NCBI RefSeq assembly: GCF_001655675.1
Contig: NZ_LYRP01000002.1
Location: forward strand, 62,001 to 126,000
Reading direction: 5' to 3'
Source: Mangrovibacter phragmitis
GTDB taxonomy: Bacteria; Pseudomonadota; Gammaproteobacteria; Enterobacterales; Enterobacteriaceae
DNA length: 64,000 nt
A model generated the notes under the pieces. The model was not told the origin of the DNA and did not search any database. It saw only the letters and a program-made list of their open reading frames with translations. The translations under genes were made by a program, and so were the position numbers. Positions 1 to 10,251 of this stretch are shown piece by piece (position 1 is the stretch's first letter; each line of letters starts with the position of its first letter).

Positions 1-1131
1 TGCCAGCCCCATTTTGATGGCGAACAGGGCCGTAGAAAAGACCAGACCGTCCAGCCTGCGGCCTGTGCGGTGTTCTTCATAATCGACGACATCTGATAAC
101 ATGGACCACTGCAGAGGCGTGGTCAGGTTCTGAATAAAGCTGAACACAATATTCAGGGCCAGTATCCAGCCGATATACGCTGCAGGGATAAAAAAGATAG
201 CGATGCACGGCACCATAAAAATCAGGGTAGTGAACTGATAGGCTCTTACCCGGTCCACCCGGCCCAGAACCCAACCGGACAACAATGCGCCAGACAAAGC
301 AGCTACCATCCCACTGACAATAAAGACAAAAGTCATGTCCGGGCGCATCAACAGATATTTGACGTAATACATCGTGGTTGACCCGCGCACCACTACCGCC
401 GTCAACAACAGAATATTCAACGCAAATACCAAACGCCACTGGCTGTTTTTCGCCAGCGATTTCAGGTCCGCCAGCATACTGCCTGGCGCGCTGCTTTCAG
501 GTATATAGCGTTCGCGGGTCATGGCAAAACAGCAGAAAAACAAACCAATCCCCAGTAAACCCATCAGGCTCATTGCCAGAAAAAAACCTTTCTGTTGATT
601 ACCCTGACCCAGCCACTCCATCAAGGGCAAAGCCAGCACAGTGACGATTAACCCACCGGTAAATGACAGGCCAAAACGCCAGGACTGTAACGAATGCCGT
701 TCACCAGGATGCAGTGTCAAGGCACCAGGCATGGCGCAATAAGGCACATTGATAGCGGAGTACACAAGGCTAAGGAGTGTATAGGTCACACAGGCATAGA
801 TAATTTTACCTGTCGGCCCCACATCCGGTACATAAAACGTTATCAGGCAACTCACACCAAAAGGAATGGCAAACCACAATAACCAGGGGCGAAAACGCCC
901 ATGCCGGGTACGTGTCCGGTCAACAATAGCGCCTATACAAGGGTCAGTAATTGCATCGATGGCCCGCACCACCAAAAACATCGTGCCCATAATAGCTGCA
1001 GGTAACCCAAACACATCGGTATAGAACCAGGCCAGAAACAGCGTTGCTGTTTGCCAGACCAGCGCACTGGCCATATCACCTAACCCATAGCCAATTTTAT
1101 CTTTCAATGTAAGAACCGGCACAGTATTCAT
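1..1131 (-). CDS. GPH-family sugar:cation symporter (C-terminus cut by window edge)
   Basis: The reading frame runs off the left edge; 377 codons are present out of about 450-470 usual for the family. The ATG at 1131 follows AAGGTGG at good spacing. The N-terminus has the family pattern KIGYGLGDMAS, then TLFLAWFYTDVFGLP, and an early loop DAITDPCIGAIVDRTRTRHG, matching the conserved D-P-x-x-G and R-x-G-R-F-R-P-W motifs of MelB/YicJ/XylP-type glycoside-pentoside-hexuronide symporters. Several hydrophobic membrane segments follow. It should import a sugar or glycoside with Na+ or H+, but the substrate cannot be read from the sequence. The gene points left, away from ppsA. E. coli K-12 does not have it beside ppsA, so it is a lineage-specific neighbour. 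Confidence 0.85.
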   Translation of the reverse strand, partial: MNTVPVLTLKDKIGYGLGDMASALVWQTATLFLAWFYTDVFGLPAAIMGTMFLVVRAIDAITDPCIGAIVDRTRTRHGRFRPWLLWFAIPFGVSCLITFYVPDVGPTGKIIYACVTYTLLSLVYSAINVPYCAMPGALTLHPGERHSLQSWRFGLSFTGGLIVTVLALPLMEWLGQGNQQKGFFLAMSLMGLLGIGLFFCCFAMTRERYIPESSAPGSMLADLKSLAKNSQWRLVFALNILLLTAVVVRGSTTMYYVKYLLMRPDMTFVFIVSGMVAALSGALLSGWVLGRVDRVRAYQFTTLIFMVPCIAIFFIPAAYIGWILALNIVFSFIQNLTTPLQWSMLSDVVDYEEHRTGRRLDGLVFSTALFAIKMGLA

Positions 1132-1339
1132 GATGTTCCACCTTTCATCAGCTGAGCTCCTTAAGCCTTCATGGTTGAAAACTGGGAGCTTGTTGTTTTT
1201 TGTTGTTTGTGGGTAACACTCAGGTACCCAGTAACTATTTCGCAGCGGGCAAGAAACAACAATTGCCGAAATTTATCCGGCTATTATGTTTTTTTGCTTA
1301 AAAGGCGTAAGTGTGAAGTGACGCGGTGTGTGGAAAAGA

Positions 1340-1367
1340 AAAACGCCATGCAGATGCATGGCGTTTT
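1340..1367 (-). terminator. Intrinsic terminator of ppsA
   Basis: A perfect 13-bp inverted repeat (AAAACGCCATGCA / TGCATGGCGTTTT) with a 2-base spacer lies 23 bases past the ppsA stop. On the minus strand it is followed by a T-rich run (TTTTTCTTTT), the normal form of a Rho-independent terminator. Confidence 0.85.
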
Positions 1368-1389
1368 ACATAACAAAGCAGTAAGGTGA

Positions 1390-3768
1390 TTATTTGGCAA
1401 GTTCTGCCAGATCAAGCCAGGTTTGTACCACCGTATCCGGGTTAAGTGACAGGCTGTCTATACCCTGCTCCATCAGCCAGGCAGCAAAATCCTCATGGTC
1501 AGAAGGCCCCTGCCCACAGATACCCACATATTTACCTTGTTTTTTAGCCGCTTTGATTGCCATAGAGAGCAACGCTTTCACTGCATCATTACGTTCATCA
1601 AACAACTCAGAAACCACGCCAGAGTCCCTGTCCAGGCCCAGCGCCAACTGAGTCATGTCATTTGAACCGATGGAGAAACCGTCAAAGTGTTCAAGGAACG
1701 CTTCAGCCAGCAGCGCATTTGACGGAATTTCGCACATCATTATCACTTTCAGGCCATTATCACCCCGTTTGAGCCCCTGACTTGCCAGTTCATCAACCAC
1801 AGCTTTCGCCTGGCTAACAGTACGAACAAAGGGGATCATCACTTCAACATTGGTCAGCCCCATCGTGTTACGGACGCGTTTTACGGCTTCGCATTCAAGG
1901 GCAAAGCACGCTCTGAAATCCGGCGAAACATAGCGGCCAGCACCACGGAAACCCAGCATCGGGTTTTCTTCATGAGGTTCATAACGTTCTCCCCCCAACA
2001 GGTTGGCATACTCATTGGATTTGAAGTCAGACAAACGCACAATCACGCGTTTGGGCCAAAATGCCGCAGCAAGAGTGGCAATACCTTCCGTTAGCCGGCC
2101 AACGTAAAACTCAACCGGGGAATCATACCCTTTCATTAGCTCACGAATTTCGGCCTGCAATGCCGGTTCTTGCTTTTCAAACTCAAGCAATGCGCGTGGG
2201 TGCACACCAATCATACGGTTGATGATAAACTCCAGACGAGCGAGGCCCACACCTTCATTGGGCAGACAGGCAAAGTCAAACGCCCGGTCCGGATTACCAA
2301 CGTTCATCATGATCTTCAAAGGTAAGTCAGGCATGGTATCAATGCTGGAACTACTTACGGAGAAGTCCAGCAAATCCGCGTATACATAGCCGGTGTCACC
2401 TTCGGCACAGGATACCGTAACCCGCTGACCATTTTTCAGTCGCTCAGTTGCATCGCCACACCCCACTACCGCCGGAATCCCCAGTTCACGCGCTATAATT
2501 GCTGCGTGGCATGTCCGCCCACCACGGTTTGTCACAATCGCGGCAGCCTTTTTCATAATAGGCTCCCAGTCCGGGTCGGTCATATCCGTTACCAGTACAT
2601 CACCAGCTTCAATCCGGTTCATTTCACTGATATCGTGAATAACCTTGACACTTCCGGCACCGATACGCTGCCCAATCGCACGCCCCTCAACCAGAATATC
2701 GCCCTGGGAATGCAGTGTGTAACGCTCCGTTACCTTGTTACGAGAACGCACCGTTTCCGGGCGGGCCTGGACAATAAACAGTTCACCGGTGTGGCCATCT
2801 TTCGCCCACTCAATATCCATCGGGCGACCATAGTGCTGCTCAATCAACAGCGCCTGGTGTGCCAACGCTTCAACTTCCTCACTGCTCAGGCAGAAAACCG
2901 ATTGTTGCTCTGGTGCCACATCTTCAATGCGTACCTGTTTACCATGTTCCTGAGTTTCGCCATAAACCATGCGCACTTTTTTCGACCCCATGGTGCGGCG
3001 CACAATCGCCGGACGACCGGCATTCAGGGTAGGTTTATGCACATAGAATTCATCAGGGTTGACCGCGCCCTGCACCACCATTTCCCCCAACCCCCAGGCG
3101 GCGGTAATAAATACCACCTGGTCGAAACCGGATTCCGTATCTATGGAGAACATAACCCCGGACGCCGCCAGGTCTGAGCGCACCATACGTTGCACTCCGG
3201 CTGAAAGCGCAACACCACGGTGGTCATACCCCTGATGTACCCGGTAAGAAATGGCCCGGTCATTAAACAACGACGCAAACACATGTTTTACCGCAACCAT
3301 TACGGCATCAATGCCCTGCACATTCAGGAAAGTTTCTTGTTGGCCGGCAAACGAAGCATCAGGCATATCTTCTGCCGTGGCTGAGGAACGGACAGCAAAA
3401 GACGCTTTATCGTTATCTGCCGCAAGCTGGGTATAAGCACCACGAATCGCTTCTTCCAGCGCGGGTGGGAAGGGTGTTTCGACAATCCACTGCCGAATTG
3501 CAGCGCCTGCTTTTGCAAGTGCCTGCACATCATCTATATCGGTTTCATCCAGCAGAGCATAGATACGCTGGTTGACACCACTTTGATCCAAAAACTGGTT
3601 AAAAGCATCGGCCGTTGTCGCGAACCCGTTGGGAACACAGACCCCAGAACCGGAAAGGTTGGTTATCATTTCACCCAGGGAGGCGTTTTTCCCCCCAACC
3701 TTTTCTACGTCGTTCATGCCAAGCTGGTTATACCAAAGAACGAGCGGTGACACACCATGATTGGACAT
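1390..3768 (-). CDS. ppsA: Phosphoenolpyruvate synthase
   Basis: Converts pyruvate, ATP and water to phosphoenolpyruvate, AMP and phosphate in the cytoplasm; needed for growth on three-carbon compounds. From the ATG at 3768 ([15 protein letters not shown]) the product has 792 aa, the E. coli length. An open frame continues 26 codons upstream but lacks family similarity, and AGGA precedes the chosen ATG. The ATP-grasp region is N-terminal, the swivelling domain holds the phospho-histidine in [14 protein letters not shown] (His near 421), and the PEP/pyruvate-binding barrel ends with the cysteine of GICGQGPSD. The neighbour ppsR, divergently transcribed, encodes its regulatory kinase/phosphorylase. 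A likely Cra site lies upstream. Confidence 0.97.
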   Translation of the reverse strand: MSNHGVSPLVLWYNQLGMNDVEKVGGKNASLGEMITNLSGSGVCVPNGFATTADAFNQFLDQSGVNQRIYALLDETDIDDVQALAKAGAAIRQWIVETPFPPALEEAIRGAYTQLAADNDKASFAVRSSATAEDMPDASFAGQQETFLNVQGIDAVMVAVKHVFASLFNDRAISYRVHQGYDHRGVALSAGVQRMVRSDLAASGVMFSIDTESGFDQVVFITAAWGLGEMVVQGAVNPDEFYVHKPTLNAGRPAIVRRTMGSKKVRMVYGETQEHGKQVRIEDVAPEQQSVFCLSSEEVEALAHQALLIEQHYGRPMDIEWAKDGHTGELFIVQARPETVRSRNKVTERYTLHSQGDILVEGRAIGQRIGAGSVKVIHDISEMNRIEAGDVLVTDMTDPDWEPIMKKAAAIVTNRGGRTCHAAIIARELGIPAVVGCGDATERLKNGQRVTVSCAEGDTGYVYADLLDFSVSSSSIDTMPDLPLKIMMNVGNPDRAFDFACLPNEGVGLARLEFIINRMIGVHPRALLEFEKQEPALQAEIRELMKGYDSPVEFYVGRLTEGIATLAAAFWPKRVIVRLSDFKSNEYANLLGGERYEPHEENPMLGFRGAGRYVSPDFRACFALECEAVKRVRNTMGLTNVEVMIPFVRTVSQAKAVVDELASQGLKRGDNGLKVIMMCEIPSNALLAEAFLEHFDGFSIGSNDMTQLALGLDRDSGVVSELFDERNDAVKALLSMAIKAAKKQGKYVGICGQGPSDHEDFAAWLMEQGIDSLSLNPDTVVQTWLDLAELAK

Positions 3769-3974
3769 CGAAACAATCCTTTTTTGATTATGAACAGGTA
3801 CAGAAATAATGGGAGTGTTCAGGCCCATTCGCTGATCTCTAATCAATCAGATGTTTCTATTGAGTTAGTGACAACACAAACAAAAACATCTTTCCAGAAA
3901 TCCACCAGCGAGACACTGCTTATTTTGAATGGGCCACGGGTTAAGTTTGGCACAATTATTGAGGAGTTAAAAAC

Positions 3975-3988
3975 AGTGAATCGTTCAA
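3975..3988. promoter_or_regulatory. Probable Cra (FruR) operator for ppsA
   Basis: The sequence AGTGAATCGTTCAA fits the published Cra consensus RSTGAAWCSNTHHW at every position. It lies about 207 bp upstream of ppsA in the 652-bp divergent region with ppsR (3769-4420). Cra is known to activate ppsA in E. coli. The rest of this AT-rich intergenic stretch shows no convincing gene; short frames in it have no recognisable product. Confidence 0.65.
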
Positions 3989-4420
3989 GCAAATAAAAAA
4001 CAGCCATTTCAGAACAACCTTAAATAGATGAAATGAAGCGCAACAGGAAAATAATCTACTGTTATTATTTGACTGCAAATCAATGAGATGAAAAATGAAA
4101 CGTGTTATTCAATTTTATTAAAAACATTGTTTCTATTTTATTGCCCCGTGATTAAATTGATAAAAACCCCGAATAAACAATGAACTGCTTATTAATACTC
4201 ATATACACTGACCGTAAGATACGAGGTAATTCTCACCTGTTCATGACAATATCTGGCATTCTGATGACGGGTAACTGCTATCAAAACACTTGCCGGGCTA
4301 TGGTATTGCGCTCACCACTCAACCCGGTGAGGCGCTCGATGAATTTCACGGAAAGGACTCACACCCTGAGAGGTTTTACTTTATGCTTTATCTTGTAAAA
4401 ACTACCAGGATACGCAAAGA

Positions 4421-5251
4421 GTGAATATACCAAACCGGCATGTTTTTTATATTTCAGATGGTACTGCAATTACAGCGGAAGTGCTTGGTCATGCGGTAAT
4501 GTCGCAGTTTCCGGTAAACGTACACAGTGTGACCCTGCCATTTGTTGAAACAGAACTGCGGGCCCGCGCGGTGAAGGAACAAATTGATGCTATTTACCAG
4601 CAGACAGGCTGCAGGCCGTTGGTATTCTATTCAATTGTGTTGCCTGAGATACGCACCATTATTTTGCAGAGTGCAGGTTTCTGCCAGGACATCGTTCAGG
4701 CGCTCGTCGCACCACTTCAGCAAGAACTTGAAGTTGACCCGGTGCCAATCGCTCACCGTACACACGGGCTGAATCCGGCTAATCTTGGCAAATATGATGC
4801 CCGTATTGCTGCGATTGATTACACGCTGGCCCATGATGATGGTATTTCGATGCGCAACCTCGACCAGGCGCAAGTTATTTTGCTTGGCGTGTCGCGTTGC
4901 GGGAAAACCCCAACCAGCCTTTATCTGGCAATGCAATTTGGGATTCGTGCCGCCAACTACCCCTTTATTGCTGATGATATGGATAACCTGCGTTTGCCAG
5001 CAGAATTACAGCCCCTGCGTTCACGCCTTTTTGGCCTGACCATCAACCCCGAGCGACTGGCCGCTATCAGGGAGGAACGCCGGGAAAACAGTCGCTATGC
5101 ATCATTGCGCCAGTGCCGCATGGAAGTTGCAGAGGTTGAAGCGCTTTATCGCAAACATCAAATCAGGTACATCAACAGTACCAACTATTCAGTGGAAGAA
5201 ATCGCAACCAAAATCCTGGATTTAATGGGGCTGAACAGACGCATGTACTAA
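4421..5251 (+). CDS. ppsR: PEP synthase regulatory protein (bifunctional kinase/phosphorylase)
   Basis: PpsR (DUF299) inactivates PpsA by ADP-dependent threonine phosphorylation and reactivates it by phosphate-dependent dephosphorylation. The 276-aa product matches the 277-aa E. coli protein throughout, starting [20 protein letters not shown], with the P-loop-like [11 protein letters not shown] at residues 156-166 and the C-terminus [17 protein letters not shown]. The start is a GTG at 4421; an AGGA lies 10-11 bases before it and no ATG in frame fits family length better. It is divergent from its target ppsA. Its stop codon overlaps the TrpR-like operator of aroH. Confidence 0.95.
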   Translation: MNIPNRHVFYISDGTAITAEVLGHAVMSQFPVNVHSVTLPFVETELRARAVKEQIDAIYQQTGCRPLVFYSIVLPEIRTIILQSAGFCQDIVQALVAPLQQELEVDPVPIAHRTHGLNPANLGKYDARIAAIDYTLAHDDGISMRNLDQAQVILLGVSRCGKTPTSLYLAMQFGIRAANYPFIADDMDNLRLPAELQPLRSRLFGLTINPERLAAIREERRENSRYASLRQCRMEVAEVEALYRKHQIRYINSTNYSVEEIATKILDLMGLNRRMY

Positions 5252-5262
5252 CAAACTAGTTC
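5245..5262. promoter_or_regulatory. Probable TrpR operator of aroH
   Basis: GTACTAACAAACTAGTTC matches a symmetric TrpR operator (GTACTAGTTAACTAGTTC form) at 15 of 18 positions, with both CTA-type half sites kept. It overlaps the ppsR stop codon and lies 104 bp upstream of aroH. E. coli aroH is repressed by TrpR, so position and sequence agree. Confidence 0.7.
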
Positions 5263-5365
5263 AATGGTACGAATTATTGTGACATACTGTGTGTTTAACG
5301 GCACAGCCAGTTTATTGATTTTGCTTAAGGCGGTATCGCCAACCAACCCGGTATTGAGATTGTAA

Positions 5366-6421
5366 ATGAATAAAACAGATGAATTGCGCATCGCGCAAAT
5401 TGGCTTTCTGGTCACACCGGATGAACTTAGCCAGCGTTACCCGGTAACAGAGCCCCTCGCACACCATATTACACATTCCCGTCAACGTATTGAGCGCATC
5501 CTCTCCGGTAAGGATTCCAGGTTACTGGTCATTGTCGGCCCCTGCTCGGTACATTCCCCCGAAGCAGCACTGGACTACGCCCGCAGACTAAAAATATTGC
5601 ATGATAAATACCAGGATACACTGGAAGTGGTTATGCGCACCTACTTCGAGAAACCACGAACCGTCATTGGCTGGAAGGGGTTGATTTCAGACCCGGACCT
5701 CAATGGTAGTTGCCGTGTAAATAAAGGTCTGGAGCAGGCACGCAAGTTCTTGCGGGAGGTCAACCTTATTGGGTTGCCAGCGGCAACTGAATTCCTTGAT
5801 ATGGTTGTTGGGCAATATATTGCCGATTTGATCAGTTGGGGAGCTATTGGTGCCCGCACAACTGAAAGCCAGGTACACCGTGAAATGGCTTCCGCTCTGT
5901 CCTGCCCGGTTGGTTTTAAAAATGGCACTGACGGTAATACACGTATTGCTATTGATGCCATTCGTGCAGCTCGAGCCAGCCATATGTTCCTGTCCCCTGA
6001 TAAACACGGAAAGATGGTGGTTTACCAGACCAGCGGCAATCCTTACGGGCATATTATTTTGCGGGGTGGTAAGCAACCCAACTTTTACCCTGAAGATATA
6101 GAGGCGACCACTAAAGCGCTTGGAACCTTTGAGTTGCCACAGCGACTGGTGGTTGACTTCAGCCATGGAAATTGCCAGAAACAACACCGCCGCCAGTTGG
6201 ATGTTGCTCAGAATATTTGCCAACAAATTCGCGACGGTTCAACGGCAATAGCGGGTGTCATGGCTGAGAGTTTTATTGAACCCGGTCACCAGGCGATTGA
6301 GCCCGGTAAACCGTTAGTTTATGGCCAGTCCATCACTGACCCGTGCCTTGGCTGGGATGATACTGAAACACTGCTGGCCATGTTGTCCGATGCGGTGAAA
6401 CACCGGTTAAACAACCTCTGA
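5366..6421 (+). CDS. aroH: 3-deoxy-D-arabino-heptulosonate 7-phosphate synthase, Trp-sensitive type
   Basis: First step of the shikimate pathway: condenses PEP and erythrose 4-phosphate to DAHP. The 351-aa product begins MNKTDELRIAQI, as in E. coli AroH, and carries the class I motifs: GPCSVH with metal-binding Cys60, the KPRT substrate loop, ISWGAIGARTTESQ, CPVGFKNGTDGN, and the metal residues in VDFSHGNCQKQHRRQ. Its position after ppsR and the TrpR-like operator distinguish it from AroF and AroG. It converges on selO with only 10 bp between stop codons. Confidence 0.95.
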   Translation: MNKTDELRIAQIGFLVTPDELSQRYPVTEPLAHHITHSRQRIERILSGKDSRLLVIVGPCSVHSPEAALDYARRLKILHDKYQDTLEVVMRTYFEKPRTVIGWKGLISDPDLNGSCRVNKGLEQARKFLREVNLIGLPAATEFLDMVVGQYIADLISWGAIGARTTESQVHREMASALSCPVGFKNGTDGNTRIAIDAIRAARASHMFLSPDKHGKMVVYQTSGNPYGHIILRGGKQPNFYPEDIEATTKALGTFELPQRLVVDFSHGNCQKQHRRQLDVAQNICQQIRDGSTAIAGVMAESFIEPGHQAIEPGKPLVYGQSITDPCLGWDDTETLLAMLSDAVKHRLNNL

Positions 6422-6431
6422 AACTATGCAG

Positions 6432-7886
6432 TCAGCTCGAACAGCTGACTTCAAGCCGTCGGCCCCAGTCAGGCGGGCGTTTTACATAATCATCCGCCCG
6501 GTCACTGAACGGGTCGCGCAACACAGCAAGCAGGCGATGCATTTCGCCTGCATCACCTTGTTCTGCCGTTTCAATAGCACGTTGTGCCAGCCAGTTACGC
6601 AGCACCACAGCCGGATTGACAGACTGCATCCTTTTCTGGCGTTCGGCATCATCCAGTGGCTCCATCTGTAAGCGCTGCCGGTAACGGGCAAACCACGAAT
6701 CAAAAGCAGCACGGTCAATAAATTCATCGCGAAGTGGCGACAAAGCCGTTCCTGTTTCTGTATGGCTGAGTAACCGAAATGTTCTTGTATAGTCACTCCC
6801 TTCCCGCGTCATTAAGCTGAATAACTCCGCCAGAAGAGCGTTATCTTCGGGCCGGACATGGGTGAACCCCAGTTTGGCACGCATCTGGCTCGCCCAGGCC
6901 TGTTGTAAGTGTTGCCCATATGTGTCCAGTACCGTATTCAGTGTCTCTGCGCTAATAAAGGACGACAGAGCCTGTGCCAGGCGTTGCAGGTTCCACAGGC
7001 CAACTCCAGGTTGGTTTTCAAATGAATAGCGGCCCTGATAATCAGAATGATTACAAATAAAACCCGGCTGGTAATCATCCATAAAACCCCAGGGACCATA
7101 ATCAATAGTCAGCCCCAGAATCGACATATTATCTGTATTCATCACGCCATGAGAAAAGCCGGTACATTGCCATTGCGCAATTAGTCTGGCTGTACGTGCA
7201 ACAACATCCTCAAACCATAACCGCCATTTATCTTGCTCTGATTCATCCTGCAAATGGGGCCAGTGCCGTGTCATCACGTACTCAGCAAGCCGTCGGACAT
7301 TCTCCGGTTCACGGCGGTAATAAAAATGTTCAAAGTGACCAAAGCGCACATGGCTTTGTGCCAGACGCATCATCATGGCACCTTTTTCGGTCTGTTCACG
7401 GTATACCGGTGTTTCACTGATAACCATGCTCAGTGCGCGTGTTGTGGGGATCCCGAGATGATGCATCGCCTCTGAAGCCAGGCATTCACGCACAGTGGAG
7501 CGAATCACCGCACGGCCATCACCCATACGCGAGTACGGGGTCAATCCCGCACCTTTGAGATGCCACTCAAATTGCTGTCCGTCATCCAGTTGCTGTTCGC
7601 CCAACAACAGCCCACGCCCGTCGCCCAGTTGCCCGGCCCAAACGCCAAACTGGTGGCCACTGTATGCCTGAGCAACCGGCAACATGCCAGGCAACAATGC
7701 TTCTCCGCCCCACACTCCGGCAGGCCCGTTGTAGTTGAATAAATTTTCTGCCAGCCCCAGTTGATCTGCCAGTTCGCTGTTATGCCACAGCAAACGAGCA
7801 GACAACAAAGGTTGTGGGGTGACTTGCTGCGAAAAGCCAGGCAATAAATCATGCCAGGCATGGGTAAATACAGGTTGTTCAGCCAT
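6432..7886 (-). CDS. selO: Protein adenylyltransferase SelO
   Basis: SelO has a protein-kinase-like fold that transfers AMP from ATP to serine, threonine or tyrosine of target proteins and takes part in the oxidative stress response. The product of 484 aa compares with 478 aa in E. coli. Conserved stretches include [56 protein letters not shown] and the C-terminus RLEVSCSS, with the redox cysteine at residue 482 (third from the end), where many eukaryotic homologues carry selenocysteine. The start at 7886 follows a perfect AGGAGG five bases away; the frame extends 26 codons further upstream but without similarity. Confidence 0.95.
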   Translation of the reverse strand: MAEQPVFTHAWHDLLPGFSQQVTPQPLLSARLLWHNSELADQLGLAENLFNYNGPAGVWGGEALLPGMLPVAQAYSGHQFGVWAGQLGDGRGLLLGEQQLDDGQQFEWHLKGAGLTPYSRMGDGRAVIRSTVRECLASEAMHHLGIPTTRALSMVISETPVYREQTEKGAMMMRLAQSHVRFGHFEHFYYRREPENVRRLAEYVMTRHWPHLQDESEQDKWRLWFEDVVARTARLIAQWQCTGFSHGVMNTDNMSILGLTIDYGPWGFMDDYQPGFICNHSDYQGRYSFENQPGVGLWNLQRLAQALSSFISAETLNTVLDTYGQHLQQAWASQMRAKLGFTHVRPEDNALLAELFSLMTREGSDYTRTFRLLSHTETGTALSPLRDEFIDRAAFDSWFARYRQRLQMEPLDDAERQKRMQSVNPAVVLRNWLAQRAIETAEQGDAGEMHRLLAVLRDPFSDRADDYVKRPPDWGRRLEVSCSS

Positions 7887-7941
7887 AGGCCCTCCTGCCT
7901 GTAGTGTAGTGGCAGTTGCGCCAGCTAAACACGGGCAGTTA

Positions 7942-8670
7942 TCAGGGGTATAAGGGATTACCATACAGTAACAACATCAGGTTTTCTGGGATCTCTGGGG
8001 GCCAGAGCGCACCCTGCATGGCCGTAAACGGTAAAAGGCGAGTACGGGTAAAACTTTTTTCATCATCAATGCCATTGATGACTAATGCATGGCAAACAGC
8101 ACCCACCTGGTTAAGAATGGCATACATTACAGAACGGAATGAGGTCTTCTTCAGACAAGACTGAACGAACTGTTTATCCAGCATTATGGCATTAAATTGC
8201 CGCTGAAAAATCAACTGCCCAGAAATATGTCCGGCGCCATAATTTAACAATGCCAGTAAAAAATGGCGCTCCAGTGATGAGAAAAGATTCGTTAAATAAT
8301 GGTCACCAGATGCCAGAAATTGCTCTGTTATTCCTAAATGCAAACCTGGAATATTGGTTAAATACCTGACAAGACTTTCATCAGATAAAATACAACGAGC
8401 ACTGTTTTGCTCAACAGGCAGCCATATCACCAGATTATGCTTTAGAAACGCAGCCTGGAAACTGCGTAATAACGTTACTTTTTCTTCCAGAAGCTGGCTA
8501 TGCTGCAAAGGAGATAACCTTGTACTGACCAGAGACTCAGGCATCTGTACAACGCCATCTTCTGTCACAAAGCGGGTGACCAGTTCAACGCCATACAGAG
8601 ACCCATCGCTCCGCCTGAATGGCTGGAACAAGCACTGGGAATAGTATGCGCACTCCAGAGTCACGACCAT
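7942..8670 (-). CDS. ydiV: Degenerate EAL-domain anti-FlhDC factor YdiV
   Basis: YdiV (RflP) binds FlhDC, prevents promoter binding and promotes its ClpXP turnover, so repressing flagella; it is an EAL fold that does not hydrolyse cyclic-di-GMP. The 242-aa product (E. coli 237 aa) has ELV in place of EAL at residues 29-31 in GVELVTRF and lacks the DDFGTG loop, so loss of catalysis is visible here. Later family features are [27 protein letters not shown] and the end [12 protein letters not shown]. It lies just upstream of selO, as in E. coli. Similarity is moderate, so the role is inferred from family and locus. Confidence 0.87.
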   Translation of the reverse strand: MVVTLECAYYSQCLFQPFRRSDGSLYGVELVTRFVTEDGVVQMPESLVSTRLSPLQHSQLLEEKVTLLRSFQAAFLKHNLVIWLPVEQNSARCILSDESLVRYLTNIPGLHLGITEQFLASGDHYLTNLFSSLERHFLLALLNYGAGHISGQLIFQRQFNAIMLDKQFVQSCLKKTSFRSVMYAILNQVGAVCHALVINGIDDEKSFTRTRLLPFTAMQGALWPPEIPENLMLLLYGNPLYP

Positions 8671-8964
8671 GTCACAATCCCACTACCTGGTGGTTTTTTT
8701 CATCCTGACTGAAACAGAAAAGGAATTCAATCGTGTTACCCGTGATATCACTACTGTTTTGCACAATTAGAAACATTCAGGATTTTCGCCAGCACGCTTT
8801 GCTAACACAAAAGAACGGAATTGAATTAATGATGAGCTGAAAAATAAATGGCAAAGAACGGTCTTTGAAAAAAATCACCAATCAGCCAGAACCAGAGGAA
8901 ATAAATAATACTCACATCAGAATTAGCGAAGTAAACGAAGCCTACTTATATTAAAGTAAAAAAA
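8671..8964. other. Intergenic stretch between nlpC and ydiV
   Basis: About 294 bp, AT-rich, with no open frame or RNA that I can support. It should contain the ydiV promoter and the end of the nlpC transcript. Confidence 0.5.
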
Positions 8965-9429
8965 TCAAATGCGCCTGGCTTGCCAGTATTTATCCCGCCA
9001 ATAGACATTATTCAGTGATGAACGCATCACACCATGACTACTGGAAGCGTGAATGAACTGATTGTCAGTATCATAAATCCCCACATGCAAGCCTTCGTCA
9101 CCAGAGCCTGTTTTAAAGAAAATCAGATCCCCCGGCAATAGCTCGTCTTTATCAATGCGTGTGCCAATTTTGGCCTGATCCCGGGTACTACGTGGAAGTT
9201 GAAGTGCAAACTGGTCACGAAATGTTAATTGAACAAATGCTGAACAATCAATACCTTGCCTGGACATTCCACCATAACGATAAGGGGTTCCCCGCCATTC
9301 ACTTAATTGCGAATCCAGCCTGGCAATAACCATAATAGAGTCAGATAACCGGCCATCTGGTGCAGGTGCCCGGTGGTGACTGCATCCGACTAATAATAAA
9401 GATAACAGGACAAGCCCCCACAATTTCAT
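8965..9429 (-). CDS. nlpC: NlpC/P60-family lipoprotein endopeptidase
   Basis: Outer-membrane-directed lipoprotein of the NlpC/P60 cysteine peptidase family, which cleave murein peptide bonds. The signal ends in the lipobox LVGC (Cys16), so the mature protein is lipid-anchored. The catalytic core is visible: Cys62 in GIDCSAF, His115 in GLHVGIYD and His127 in FIHASS. The length, 154 aa, equals the E. coli protein. It is the last gene of the btuC-btuE-btuD-nlpC series, all leftward. Confidence 0.95.
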   Translation of the reverse strand: MKLWGLVLLSLLLVGCSHHRAPAPDGRLSDSIMVIARLDSQLSEWRGTPYRYGGMSRQGIDCSAFVQLTFRDQFALQLPRSTRDQAKIGTRIDKDELLPGDLIFFKTGSGDEGLHVGIYDTDNQFIHASSSHGVMRSSLNNVYWRDKYWQARRI

Positions 9430-9510
9430 GACTGGCTGTTGCCTCCAGGCTATTTTCTACCAGTGTAATGTAGCTCTTCAGTATTTAATTTGGCAAGCAT
9501 TTCAACGCGA

Positions 9511-10251
9511 TCAGGAACAAATAAGAACTTTATGGTTATCCACATCAAGACGCCGAAATGGCAAAGCATAAACAGAATGCAAATTCTCAGGCGTTAACAC
9601 TTCACTGGCGCTTCCCTGGGCTACGACGTTACCTTTCAGCATTAACCAAACCTGGTGAGCATGCCCCAGTGAGTAATTAAGATCATGGCTGCTCATAATA
9701 ATCGCCACCCCTTTTTGGGCGAGTTCATTAAGCAGATGAGTCAGCGCCGATTGCTGGGTAACATCAAGGCTGTTCACTGGTTCATCAAGTAATAACAACC
9801 GACCAGCCGGATTAATATCCGGGTGGATCTGAGCGATAACAGCAGCCAGACGCACCCGTTGCCATTCTCCGCCGGATAAATGAGCAACTTGTCGCGGCAA
9901 TTTATCTGCCAGCCACAAAGCATCAATTATCGGGGCCAGTTTTTCCAAAGGGGCACCATGAGCATGTAGTAACAGATAGTGCCATACCGGCATTGCAAAC
10001 GGGGGGACTTGCTGTTGCGGCAACCAGGAGCGCAGCATTCCAAGTTCAGGTCCGGACCAGGCAGACACAGACTTACCGGCCAGGCATACATCACCTGGCC
10101 CTTCGCTCATACCGGAAATACGCGTCAGGAGTGTACTCTTTCCCGCTCCATTTGGCCCCACCAGATGCAACCAGCAGCCCGATGCAACCCCGGCAGATAA
10201 TGGTGCCAACCGACCTTTTTCCGCTATATGGTTTAACGACAGCAGTGGCAT
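9511..10251 (-). CDS. btuD: Vitamin B12 ABC importer ATPase
   Basis: ATP-hydrolysing subunit of the BtuCD-F cobalamin importer at the inner membrane. Walker A is GPNGAGKS (residues 32-39), the ABC signature is LSGGEWQRVRLA, Walker B is LLLLDEP, and the switch histidine is in MSSHDLN. The product is 246 aa (E. coli 249). Its ATG abuts the btuE stop codon directly (TAGATG), which favours coupled translation. Confidence 0.95.
   Translation of the reverse strand: MPLLSLNHIAEKGRLAPLSAGVASGCWLHLVGPNGAGKSTLLTRISGMSEGPGDVCLAGKSVSAWSGPELGMLRSWLPQQQVPPFAMPVWHYLLLHAHGAPLEKLAPIIDALWLADKLPRQVAHLSGGEWQRVRLAAVIAQIHPDINPAGRLLLLDEPVNSLDVTQQSALTHLLNELAQKGVAIIMSSHDLNYSLGHAHQVWLMLKGNVVAQGSASEVLTPENLHSVYALPFRRLDVDNHKVLICS

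Noticed and set aside
1171-1389. 72-codon open frame between the symporter and ppsA
   Set aside because: It runs across the ppsA terminator hairpin and has no ribosome binding site.
2506-3177. 223-codon open frame on the plus strand
   Set aside because: Antisense to ppsA, whose identity is certain; a shadow frame in codon-biased DNA.
4180-4398. 72-codon open frame before ppsR
   Set aside because: Lies in the AT-rich ppsA-ppsR control region; no recognisable protein.
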